From positions 186,001 through 250,000 of the forward strand of contig NZ_BMIA01000005.1 in NCBI RefSeq assembly GCF_014641595.1: a DNA stretch of 64,000 nt, in the 5' to 3' direction. The notes under the pieces are model-generated. The model was not told the origin of the DNA and did no database searches. It saw only the letters and a list, made by a program, of their open reading frames with translations. Both the position numbers and the translations under genes were made by a program. Of the stretch, positions 50,306 through 58,009 are shown piece by piece. The stretch is from Dyadobacter endophyticus (lineage in GTDB: Bacteria > Bacteroidota > Bacteroidia > Cytophagales > Spirosomataceae). Every line of letters starts with the position of its first letter. Within the stretch, counting starts at the first letter, position 1.

Positions 50306-52039
50306 TTATTTTTTTAATTCGGCCAGTTCATCCCGTACAAACTGCATCAGCTCAGCAATATGCCGCTCTGAGAAATCGAACGGAATGTTGGCCGCCTGGT
50401 AAATTTCGCCGATGGTAGCGGTATAGCCCAATTTCAACGCGTCCAGGTAGCCTTTCAGGCCTTTCGCCGGATCCTGGCGGTAGTTTTTCCAAACACCGAT
50501 CGCCCCGAGCTGCGCGATACCGTATTCAATATAATAGAACGGCACTTCATAAATGTGCAACTGGCGCTGCCACAAGTACTTTTTGAAGTTTTCCAATCCC
50601 GACCAGTCCATGACCGAATCCGTAAATTCCTCGTAAATACCCGTCCACGCCTCGGTGCGCTGCTCCGGTGTGTGCTGCGGGTTTTCGTACATCCAATGCT
50701 GGAACTTATCCACCGTCGCCACCCAGGGGAGCGTTTCGATGATCGATTCCAGGTGCGTGATCTTGGCGCGTTTCAAATCTTCTTCATTTTCAAAGAACTC
50801 ATCCCAGAAATCCATCGTGATCAGCTCCATCGACATGGAGGCCAGTTCCGCCACTTCCGAAGGCGTATGCTTGAACGAATTCAGCGCCAGGTCGCGCGTC
50901 ACGAGCGAATGTACCGCGTGCCCACCCTCGTGCAGGAGCGTAACCATGTCGCGCAGGTTCGAAGTCGCGTTCATGAAGATAAACGGTACACCGATTTCGT
51001 CGAGCGGATAGTTATAACCACCCGGCGCCTTGCCCTTCCGTGATTCCAGGTCGAGGTGCTTCATGGTTTTCATAATGCGCAGGCAATCGCCCAGGAACGG
51101 ATCCAGGCGTGAGAAAGCACGGATTGTTTTGTCCAAAAGCTCTTCGCCCGTTTCAAATGGCTTCAAAGGCGCCAATCCTTTGGGATCAACCTTCGTATCC
51201 CACGGACGGAGCTCGCTTACCTGCAATGCAGCTTTCCGTTCCGCTGCCATTTCATTCAAAATAGGCACAACCGCCTTTTTCACCGAGCCGTGAAAATTGA
51301 AACAGTCCTGCGGGGTGTAATCGAAACGGCCCATTGCCGCAAACATATAATCGCGGTAGTTGCTGAAACCGGCATTACGGCCTATGGTATCGCGCAGGGC
51401 GACGAGTTTGTTCAGCAGATCGTCCAGCTTGCCGTGATCTTCATAACGGCGTCCGCTAATGGCACGCCAGGCCTCCTCCCGCACATTGCGGTCGGTAGAC
51501 TGCAGGCGGTCGGCGGCACGCTGCAATGTCATCTCCTCGCCATCGAGCGTGACGGTCATAGCACCGGCGATAGCGCCATATTTGCGCTCTTCGGTCTGCA
51601 TTTCGGTGATTACCGGGATATTTTCTTCACGGAAAATCTCGATCGCCTTTTTCATGCCCCGCAACGTGACTGTGAAACCGGGCTCGGTCAGCTCGCCGAG
51701 GAACGGGTTCTCGACAATTTTCTTATCGAGCGCATTACCATATTCCGCCAGTTTCGGCTGGATTTCCGTGATAAAAAATTGCAATGCATTGATCAGGCCG
51801 GTATTGGCTGTATCGCAAGTTTGGCGGATGTAGCGCCATGCAAAATTTTCGGAAAGGTAGGATTCAATCTCGCTGCGGTCCGAGAACCACTGTTTCAAAT
51901 CTTCCAACGAGTTGATTTCCCTGTTTTTCAAATTTTCGAAGAAAGGCTGAACATCATCCCATTTCTTCAAATCAAATTCTTCGCCAATAAAAGGCCGTTT
52001 CGCCCGGCTCGGTATATGAAGTGTTTTCTGATTGGACAT
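50306..52039 (-). CDS. M3-family oligoendopeptidase
   Basis: Cytoplasmic zinc metallopeptidase of 577 residues that breaks down oligopeptides (PepF/thimet-oligopeptidase group). The zinc site is HEGGHAVHSL, with the downstream Glu in MSMELITMDFW; the N-terminal helical domain and ERKYGAIAGAMTVTLDGEEM and the C-terminal YYIEYGIAQLGAIGVW are family typical. Length is near that of PepF (about 600). Alone in its transcription unit; the gap to dctA is 33 bp and both lie on the minus strand. Confidence 0.92.
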   Translation of the reverse strand: MSNQKTLHIPSRAKRPFIGEEFDLKKWDDVQPFFENLKNREINSLEDLKQWFSDRSEIESYLSENFAWRYIRQTCDTANTGLINALQFFITEIQPKLAEYGNALDKKIVENPFLGELTEPGFTVTLRGMKKAIEIFREENIPVITEMQTEERKYGAIAGAMTVTLDGEEMTLQRAADRLQSTDRNVREEAWRAISGRRYEDHGKLDDLLNKLVALRDTIGRNAGFSNYRDYMFAAMGRFDYTPQDCFNFHGSVKKAVVPILNEMAAERKAALQVSELRPWDTKVDPKGLAPLKPFETGEELLDKTIRAFSRLDPFLGDCLRIMKTMKHLDLESRKGKAPGGYNYPLDEIGVPFIFMNATSNLRDMVTLLHEGGHAVHSLVTRDLALNSFKHTPSEVAELASMSMELITMDFWDEFFENEEDLKRAKITHLESIIETLPWVATVDKFQHWMYENPQHTPEQRTEAWTGIYEEFTDSVMDWSGLENFKKYLWQRQLHIYEVPFYYIEYGIAQLGAIGVWKNYRQDPAKGLKGYLDALKLGYTATIGEIYQAANIPFDFSERHIAELMQFVRDELAELKK

Positions 52040-52072
52040 ATAAAAGGTACTTTATTAAAAACTCAAATTAAA

Positions 52073-53344
52073 TTACAATTTCGTCTGTTCCGGCTGCGTC
52101 ACATCACTCAAATTATCCGTCACTACATTCTCCGTCTCCTGAATATTATTAAACGCGTATTCCATTTTACTGCGATCAAACTCTTTTTCATTATTCGCGA
52201 GCCAGATCGTAGCTACGCCGTTGCCGATGAAATTGGTGATCGCGCGGGCCTCGGACATGAAACGGTCGACACCGAGAAGAAGTGCCAGTCCTTCGACCGG
52301 GATTACTTTAATGGCCGTCAATGTCGAGGCCAGGACGACGAAACCGCTACCTGTCACACCCGCGGCACCTTTTGAAGTGACCATCAGAATACCGATCAGC
52401 GAAAATATCTGGCCTATATTCAAATGCACATTAAAAACCTGCGCGAGGAAGATGGTCGCCATCGAGAGGTAAATGGTCGTCCCGTCGAGGTTGAAGGAAT
52501 ATCCTGCCGGTACCACAAGCCCGACGACTGGTTTGGAGCAGCCCATTCGTTGCAGTTTGTCCATTAATGAAGGTAACCCTGCTTCGGAAGAGGAGGTCCC
52601 GAGCACGATCAGCAGTTCTTCACGGATGTATTTCAAAAAACGCCACAGGCTAATTTTGTAAGTCCGCAAAATCAATCCTAAAACTCCAAAAATGAATACC
52701 GCCATCGTCGCATACACGGTACCCATGAGCTTTGCAAGCGGTAACAGGGTGTCGATACCATATTTACCAATGGTGAACGCCATGCCGCCGAATGCACCGA
52801 TGGGCGCGAAAATCATGACGAGGTGCAGGGCTTTGAAAACATATTTGGACACAAAATTCAACCCGTCGATAATACGCTGCTTGGCTTCAATACGGCTCAG
52901 TACCGAACCGAATACTAGCGCAAAAAGCAAAACCTGCAACGTCACATTGTCGAAGAAAAATTGCAGCCAGCTGAAATCGTGCGCTTTGCCGGCATATTTA
53001 GAAATATCCCCTTTTTGTAGCGAATCGGTAACCACGCCTTCGCCCGGACGGATGATGTTGGCGACAATAATCCCCACGACAAGAGCGAGGGTCGTTACCA
53101 CTTCGAAATAGAGCAATGCTTTGGCACCTACCTTGCCCACCTTTTTCAGGTCGCCCATTCCGACGATGCCCAGCGTGATAGTCAGGAAGATGATCGGATT
53201 GATAAAAAGCTTCACTACCGAAATGAAACCTTCGCCCAGAAATTTCATTTCAACCGCCTGGTCGGGCAAATAATGACCGAGCAATGCGCCTGCGGTAATG
53301 GCCGTCAGGACCCAGAAGGTCAGATTGGTAACAAGCTTTTTCAA
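52073..53344 (-). CDS. Dicarboxylate/amino acid:cation symporter (DctA/GltP-like)
   Basis: Secondary transporter of the DAACS (SLC1-like) family, 423 residues, with eight membrane segments and two re-entrant loops. The substrate-binding motifs are TSSSEAGLPSLMDKLQ (HP1 serine-rich loop) and the NMDGT-like NLDGTTIYLSMA in helix 7; TSKGAAGVTGSGFVVL is HP2. It takes up C4-dicarboxylates or glutamate/aspartate with protons or sodium. The only start is a TTG at 53344 (MKKLVTNLTF). The substrate cannot be told by sequence alone. Confidence 0.9.
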   Translation of the reverse strand: MKKLVTNLTFWVLTAITAGALLGHYLPDQAVEMKFLGEGFISVVKLFINPIIFLTITLGIVGMGDLKKVGKVGAKALLYFEVVTTLALVVGIIVANIIRPGEGVVTDSLQKGDISKYAGKAHDFSWLQFFFDNVTLQVLLFALVFGSVLSRIEAKQRIIDGLNFVSKYVFKALHLVMIFAPIGAFGGMAFTIGKYGIDTLLPLAKLMGTVYATMAVFIFGVLGLILRTYKISLWRFLKYIREELLIVLGTSSSEAGLPSLMDKLQRMGCSKPVVGLVVPAGYSFNLDGTTIYLSMATIFLAQVFNVHLNIGQIFSLIGILMVTSKGAAGVTGSGFVVLASTLTAIKVIPVEGLALLLGVDRFMSEARAITNFIGNGVATIWLANNEKEFDRSKMEYAFNNIQETENVVTDNLSDVTQPEQTKL

Positions 53345-53476
53345 CGGCGTTCAGATATAGGAATGAAACAGTTCGTATCGGGTGTCACCCACAATCAGTT
53401 GGGCAACCTATCAATTTACAATAATAAGAAGTCTGGCAGACGATTCCGGGAAGGCAGAAGTAAATTTTTAATATCT

Positions 53477-53495
53477 ATTTATACTTGGTCTAAAT
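53477..53495 (+). promoter_or_regulatory. Palindrome, candidate iron-responsive operator
   Basis: A 19-bp sequence ATTTATACTTGGTCTAAAT pairs at seven of nine positions about its centre. It lies just upstream of the haem operon and covers the -33 region, so a repressor there would block the promoter. A Fur- or DtxR-type factor is a plausible binder; which one is unknown. Confidence 0.45.
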
Positions 53496-53511
53496 TAATA
53501 CCATATATTTG
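53485..53511 (+). promoter_or_regulatory. Promoter of the haem operon
   Basis: TTG at 53485-53487 and TATATTTG at 53504-53511, spacing 16 bp, a near-consensus promoter. The start site would fall within about 10 bp of the ATG at 53522, so either the mRNA is almost leaderless or the internal ATG at 53558 is used. Confidence 0.5.
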
Positions 53512-53521
53512 CCTCAGATAA

Positions 53522-53905
53522 ATGCCTGGCATTAATATCCATGATCATCAAGAGGCTATGCAAGAGGATTCGCATTCATACAACTCATTACGGATTTTGA
53601 GCCACACGGGCAAAGGCTACATCGGACAGTGTAATTGCTGCACGCATTTCAATTTCGCCTATGGTAACGTGCTTTTTGTATTTACAGAGGACGGTTTGAG
53701 GGGTTTTCAATCCATTTTGTATGATCAATACCACCTCCATGACCTCGACGAAGCACTTCCCAACGGCAAAACCCATTTGTTACCATCGCCCATCCCGAAC
53801 TTCATGCTCTCTTTCGACGATACCGAGTTGGAGGAGATCAGGACGATGTTCCAGGAAGCGCTGCTGGTTTTGGAAGTGGATAAAATATTTTCCTTTAAAA
53901 AGTAA
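53522..53905 (+). CDS. Small conserved Bacteroidota protein with a CxCC motif (possibly DUF6686)
   Basis: 127 residues (115 if translation begins at the ATG at 53558). The core GYIGQCNCCTHFNFAYGN has a CxCC cluster, followed by VLFVFTEDGLRGF; this fits a small Bacteroidota family I believe is named DUF6686, of unknown function. It is 8 bp from hmuT and on the same strand, so it is the first gene of the haem operon. The cysteines could bind metal or haem, but that is conjecture. No signal peptide, so cytoplasmic. Confidence 0.7.
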   Translation: MPGINIHDHQEAMQEDSHSYNSLRILSHTGKGYIGQCNCCTHFNFAYGNVLFVFTEDGLRGFQSILYDQYHLHDLDEALPNGKTHLLPSPIPNFMLSFDDTELEEIRTMFQEALLVLEVDKIFSFKK

Positions 53906-53913
53906 AACCTGAA

Positions 53914-54744
53914 ATGCAGCCCATTCCGAGATTCTATATCTGTTTAATACTAACCCTTTTCACGGCTGGGACCGGTAATGCGAAAGCACTCCGGATCGTG
54001 TCCGCGAACGGGACATTGAGTGAAATCCTGGTCGGGCTTGGCCTGGAAAAACAGATCGTAGGCGTGGATGTGACGAGTACCTACCCCGCCTCTCTGGAAA
54101 AACTTCCGAAGATCGGGCATAACCGCAGCATTGCGGCCGAGGGTATTCTCGCATTGAACCCCGACGTGATCGTTTACACCGACCAGAGCATGCTTTCGCC
54201 GGCAGTGGTGAAGCAACTCAATAGCAGCGGCAAAAAACTGGTCGCATTCAAGCATGAATATTCCAAAGAGGGCACTATCCGGCTCATCCGTGAGGTCGGG
54301 GCTTATTTCAATGCCCATGCACAGGCCGAGAAAATGGTCAAAGCATTACAGGCCGACCTGGCGAAAATCCCCGCGCCGGCCAATCCGAAAAAATTACTCT
54401 TCATCTACGCACGCGGAACAGGCACGCTGATGGTTTCAGGCAGCGGCACTTCACTGGACAAAATGTTTGCATTGACCGGTCACAAGAATGCAGTAAGCGG
54501 CTTTACTGATTTCAAACCGCTTACTGCCGAATCGCTCATTACCGCCAACCCGGATGTACTCGTACTGTTTTCCAGTGGTCTCGAAAGTCTCGAAGGCATG
54601 GACGGCCTCCTGAAAGTACCGGGCGTGGCGAATACCAATGCCGGAAGAAACCGAAAGATTGTGACCATGGACGGCCAGCTCCTAACCGGTTTCGGGCCCC
54701 GGCTTGGCAAAGCGGCCATTGAACTTTCCCTAAAAGTAAAGTAA
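53914..54744 (+). CDS. hmuT: Haem ABC transporter substrate-binding protein HmuT-like
   Basis: Periplasmic haem-binding protein of the TroA/BtuF fold, 276 residues. Signal peptide MQPIPRFYICLILTLFTAG with a cleavage site near GNAKA; then RIVSANGTLSEILVGLGLEK, VGVDVTSTYPASLEKLPKIG and ALNPDVIVYTD as in HmuT and ShuT. Delivers haem to the HmuU/V importer. The outer-membrane haem receptor is not in this window. Confidence 0.9.
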   Translation: MQPIPRFYICLILTLFTAGTGNAKALRIVSANGTLSEILVGLGLEKQIVGVDVTSTYPASLEKLPKIGHNRSIAAEGILALNPDVIVYTDQSMLSPAVVKQLNSSGKKLVAFKHEYSKEGTIRLIREVGAYFNAHAQAEKMVKALQADLAKIPAPANPKKLLFIYARGTGTLMVSGSGTSLDKMFALTGHKNAVSGFTDFKPLTAESLITANPDVLVLFSSGLESLEGMDGLLKVPGVANTNAGRNRKIVTMDGQLLTGFGPRLGKAAIELSLKVK

Positions 54745-54750
54745 CGGGCA

Positions 54751-55857
54751 ATGCTGACAGAAACTTTAAACGAGCTGGAAACGACGAAGGAGGAAACCTT
54801 CCAGAAACACTTTTTGCCTTCCTCAACGGGCAAGATGGTGTGGATATTGGGCTTGGTCCTGCTGGCCTGCGTTATTTTCTCCGCCTGCACAGGCGCTTTG
54901 CCCATTTCGGTAAGCGAACTTTGGCAAATCATCGCGTTCAAACTCGGCTGGATTGCCGAAACGGGGGTCGAGGAACAGAAATCGATTGTTTTCTGGATCA
55001 TCCGGTTGCCCCGCGTATGCCTCGCCGTGCTCATCGGCGCCGCATTAGGCATCGCAGGCGCGTCGTTACAGGGACTTTTCCGCAACCCCATCGCCGACGC
55101 CACGCTCATTGGTGTCACTTCCGGCGCGTCCCTTTTTGCCGTTTTCGTCATTATGCTCAACGTTAGATATTTCGGAATGCTGAACGAGCTCGCCGGCGCG
55201 TACAGCATTTCGTTTGTCGCTTTCCTCGGCGCAGCATTCACCACATTATTGGTATACCAGCTTTCCAAAGTCACCGGAGAGGGCGGGGTGACCACATTAT
55301 TGCTTTGCGGGATCGCGATCAATGCGTTCGTGGGCGCGATGACGGGCCTGATGACCTACCTCGCCGACGACGCCCAGCTTCGGAGCATTACTTTCTGGAA
55401 TCTCGGCAGCCTCGGCGGGGCCAGCTGGACGTCGGTAATGGCCGTGGCACCATTCGTAGCCATTTCACTCATTTTCATGCCCTACCTTTCCAAGGCACTG
55501 AACCTGCTTGTGCTCGGCGAAAGCCAGGCGGCCAGCCTCGGCGTGAATATGAGATCGTTGAAGCAAAAGGTGATCATCCTCGCAACCATGGGCGTAGGCG
55601 CTTCAGTGGCCGTTGCGGGGACGATCGGCTTTGTCGGACTGGTGGTACCGCACATTATACGCACGTTGTTCGGACCCAATCACCGGACACTGATCATCGG
55701 ATCGGCACTTTCAGGGGCCATTGTACTTACATTGGCCGACACCCTCTCCCGCACCATCGTAGCGCCGTCGGAACTCCCGATCGGCATTCTCACGGCGATG
55801 CTCGGCACCCCGTTCTTCATATATATTTTGTGGGAACAAAAACGGAAACGGCTATGA
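54751..55857 (+). CDS. hmuU: Haem ABC transporter permease HmuU-like (FecCD family)
   Basis: 368-residue inner-membrane permease with about nine to ten helices. Family signatures: RLPRVCLAVLIGAALGIAGA, LQGLFRNPIADATLIGVTSG, and VGLVVPHIIRTLFGPNHRTL near the C-terminus. It has a soluble N-terminal leader of about 30 residues. The ORF ends with ATGA, so hmuV starts within its stop codon. Confidence 0.93.
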   Translation: MLTETLNELETTKEETFQKHFLPSSTGKMVWILGLVLLACVIFSACTGALPISVSELWQIIAFKLGWIAETGVEEQKSIVFWIIRLPRVCLAVLIGAALGIAGASLQGLFRNPIADATLIGVTSGASLFAVFVIMLNVRYFGMLNELAGAYSISFVAFLGAAFTTLLVYQLSKVTGEGGVTTLLLCGIAINAFVGAMTGLMTYLADDAQLRSITFWNLGSLGGASWTSVMAVAPFVAISLIFMPYLSKALNLLVLGESQAASLGVNMRSLKQKVIILATMGVGASVAVAGTIGFVGLVVPHIIRTLFGPNHRTLIIGSALSGAIVLTLADTLSRTIVAPSELPIGILTAMLGTPFFIYILWEQKRKRL

Positions 55858-56648
55858 TCCATGTACGCAACGCCGGTTTTGAGGTACGGGGCAGAAAATT
55901 GCTTGAAGATGTCAGCTTTTCTGCCAAATGCGGTGAATTCTGGGCGATTGTGGGCGCTAATGGTGCTGGAAAATCCACATTGATTAAAGTGCTTTCTGCT
56001 GAACTGGGCACTACTTCCGGCTCGGTACTTTTCCATGACCGCGAACTTCGTAAGTACAAACTGAAAGAGCTCGCCAAAAAACGGGCCGTATTGTCTCAGC
56101 AAAATAACATTACGCTTTCGTTTACCTCGCAGGAGATTGTGCTGATGGGCCGTTACCCCTTTTATGACGCCGACCCTGCGCAGCGCGACCTGGCGATCGT
56201 AGATAAATGCCTAAAAAAGGTTGGTATAGGTCATTTGAAAAGTCGGTTGTACCCGACGCTCTCCGGTGGCGAGCAGCAGCGCGTGCAGCTCGCTAGGGCG
56301 CTCGCGCAGGTATGGGAGATTGAAAACGGGCTCTTGCTTCTCGACGAGCCGACCACGGGAATGGATCTTTTCCACCAGTACGAGACTTTTCAACTGGCAA
56401 AAGAGCTTACGCGCAAAAATCTCGCCGTAATTGCCGTGATACACGACCTGAACCAGGCGTTACAATATGCCGACCGTGTACTGATGCTGAAAAACGGGTG
56501 CACACATGCCATCGGACCGCCTGAAAGTGTGCTCACCGAGCAGACTATCCAGGAAGCATTCGGGTTGCCGGTGCAGATTATCCAGCCCGAAATGACGCCC
56601 TACCCGGTAATTGTGCCGAACGTAGCGCCTGTTTACCATATACCCTGA
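55854..56648 (+). CDS. hmuV: Haem ABC transporter ATP-binding protein HmuV-like
   Basis: ABC ATPase of 264 residues. Walker A GANGAGKST, Q-loop region with LAKKRAVLSQQNNITLSFTS, signature LSGGEQQRVQLARAL, Walker B LLLLDEPTTGMD and the H-loop AVIHDLNQALQYAD. The ATG at 55854 overlaps the hmuU stop. A longer reading in the same frame extends upstream through hmuU but is only a shadow. Powers haem import. Confidence 0.95.
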   Translation: MIHVRNAGFEVRGRKLLEDVSFSAKCGEFWAIVGANGAGKSTLIKVLSAELGTTSGSVLFHDRELRKYKLKELAKKRAVLSQQNNITLSFTSQEIVLMGRYPFYDADPAQRDLAIVDKCLKKVGIGHLKSRLYPTLSGGEQQRVQLARALAQVWEIENGLLLLDEPTTGMDLFHQYETFQLAKELTRKNLAVIAVIHDLNQALQYADRVLMLKNGCTHAIGPPESVLTEQTIQEAFGLPVQIIQPEMTPYPVIVPNVAPVYHIP

Positions 56649-56675
56649 TTCATAACTACTTAATACTAACAAGAC

Positions 56676-57722
56676 ATGAAGTCGACCCTTTCACCCGAAA
56701 GAACTGAATTGAAAGAACGTTGGGCTGATTACAAGCTCGCCAATCCCAAAACGCGCATCCGCGATGCCGCGAAAGCGCTCGATACGTCGGAAGCCGAGCT
56801 CCTTGCCACTGGTCTGGGGGAAAATGTACAGCTGCTCGACGGCGATTTCAGAGACCTGATCAAAGAAGTTGGCTCGCTCGGGCACGTGATGGCGCTTACG
56901 CGCAATGAGCATGTGGTACACGAGCGTAAGGGCGTTTATGAGAAGATATCTTTCAATAACCACGTCGGGCTGGTACTCGGCGAGGATATTGATCTCCGCT
57001 TGTTTCTTGGCGACTGGAAATTCGGGTTCGCGGTTTCAGAAAACGACCGTTTCAGTTTGCAATTCTTCAACAGCTTTGGCGAGGCCGCACACAAAATTTA
57101 CCTCACCGAGAAAAGCAATAAGGAGGCATATGACGCATTGGTTATCAAATACCTGGCGGCCGACCAGGATGTGAAGTTGTTTGTTAACGAAAAAACCGAA
57201 AAGGCGGCCGAGCCCGAAGAACCGGCAAACCTCGATAAGGCCGCATTCCAACAAGAATGGCTCGCATTGAAAGACACCCACGACTTCTTCACACTGCTGC
57301 GCAAGTACAAGCTTTCGAGAAAGCAGGCATTGCGCAACGCGCCGGAAGGTTATGCCCACCGTATTAAGACCGAAAGCATGAAACCGCTTTTCGATGCAAT
57401 TTCGGAGACGGGGTTGCCGATCATGGTGTTTGTTTCCAACCCCAACTGCATTCAGATCCACACAGGCCCCATCAGCAAAATATTCGTCATGGGCCCGTGG
57501 CTGAATATCATGGACCCCGAGTTCAACCTGCATTTACGCGAAGACGCGATTGACGAGGCATGGGTAGTAAGGAAACCAACCGAGGACGGTATTGTGACCG
57601 GTATCGAGCTCATCGACAAGGATGGTGTGATGTTCAACCAGTTCTTCGGTAAGCGCAAGCCTGGCATTCCGGAACTGGCCGAATGGCCCGCGCTGATCGC
57701 ACAGCATTCGCTGCCACTTTGA
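56676..57722 (+). CDS. hmuS: Haemin-degrading factor HmuS/ChuS-like
   Basis: Cytoplasmic haem handling protein of 348 residues with two HemS repeats. The first has LGHVMALTRNEHVVHERKGVY and FNSFGEAAHKIYLTEKSNKE; the second PIMVFVSNPNCIQIHTGPIS and GPWLNIMDPEFNLHLREDAI. Relatives degrade or carry haem to release iron. It is 27 bp from hmuV and is followed by a terminator. Confidence 0.92.
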   Translation: MKSTLSPERTELKERWADYKLANPKTRIRDAAKALDTSEAELLATGLGENVQLLDGDFRDLIKEVGSLGHVMALTRNEHVVHERKGVYEKISFNNHVGLVLGEDIDLRLFLGDWKFGFAVSENDRFSLQFFNSFGEAAHKIYLTEKSNKEAYDALVIKYLAADQDVKLFVNEKTEKAAEPEEPANLDKAAFQQEWLALKDTHDFFTLLRKYKLSRKQALRNAPEGYAHRIKTESMKPLFDAISETGLPIMVFVSNPNCIQIHTGPISKIFVMGPWLNIMDPEFNLHLREDAIDEAWVVRKPTEDGIVTGIELIDKDGVMFNQFFGKRKPGIPELAEWPALIAQHSLPL

Positions 57723-57782
57723 CCGGGAAAGCATTCATACCAACGATTTAAGATTAAATTTCGCCATAGTAATTAAAAATTG

Positions 57783-57809
57783 CCGGTCTCGAATGAGCCG
57801 GTTTTTTTT
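57783..57809 (+). terminator. Terminator of the haem operon
   Basis: CCGG and CTC pair with GAG and CCGG (57783-57801, one bulged T, GAAT loop), followed by eight T residues. Confidence 0.78.
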
Positions 57810-57963
57810 GTAAATTAAAATTCCATATAAATGCATAAGAGAAAAATAAATTTGCAAACAATTTCAACCACAAAAAATATCAACTATCTAATTATCAATA
57901 TTTTAAATAATATATTCTGCAAACTTTTCTAAATTTTAATTTCCATAAACCCTTCAAAATATT

Positions 57964-57971
57964 TACATTTG
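57964..57971 (+). promoter_or_regulatory. Candidate -7 box for the ribonucleotide reductase gene
   Basis: TACATTTG fits TAnnTTTG exactly, 38 bp before the ATG at 58010. There is no clear TTG at -33; the region is very AT-rich (57810-58000) and holds no cobalamin-riboswitch-like motif that I can find. Confidence 0.45.
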
Positions 57972-58009
57972 AATATACAAAACTCAGCAATCTTCCCTGA
58001 CGCCATCTA

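Noticed and set aside
51290..52375. A 361-codon open frame on the plus strand
   Set aside because: It is antisense to the M3 oligopeptidase and the end of dctA; the protein has no domain and biased composition, as expected for a frame opposite a real gene with high GC at codon position 3.
54480..55322. A 280-codon minus-strand frame opposite hmuT and hmuU
   Set aside because: Both hmu genes are certain; the antisense translation is low-complexity and unlike any protein.
55305..55853. Upstream extension of the hmuV reading frame through hmuU
   Set aside because: The HmuV domain begins at the ATG at 55854; the upstream part is an Arg-rich out-of-frame reading of hmuU.
57723..58009. A cobalamin riboswitch before the B12-dependent reductase
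   Set aside because: I looked for a B12-box (GCCACTG-like) and paired helices; the region is AT-rich and shows none. The only structure is the haem operon terminator.
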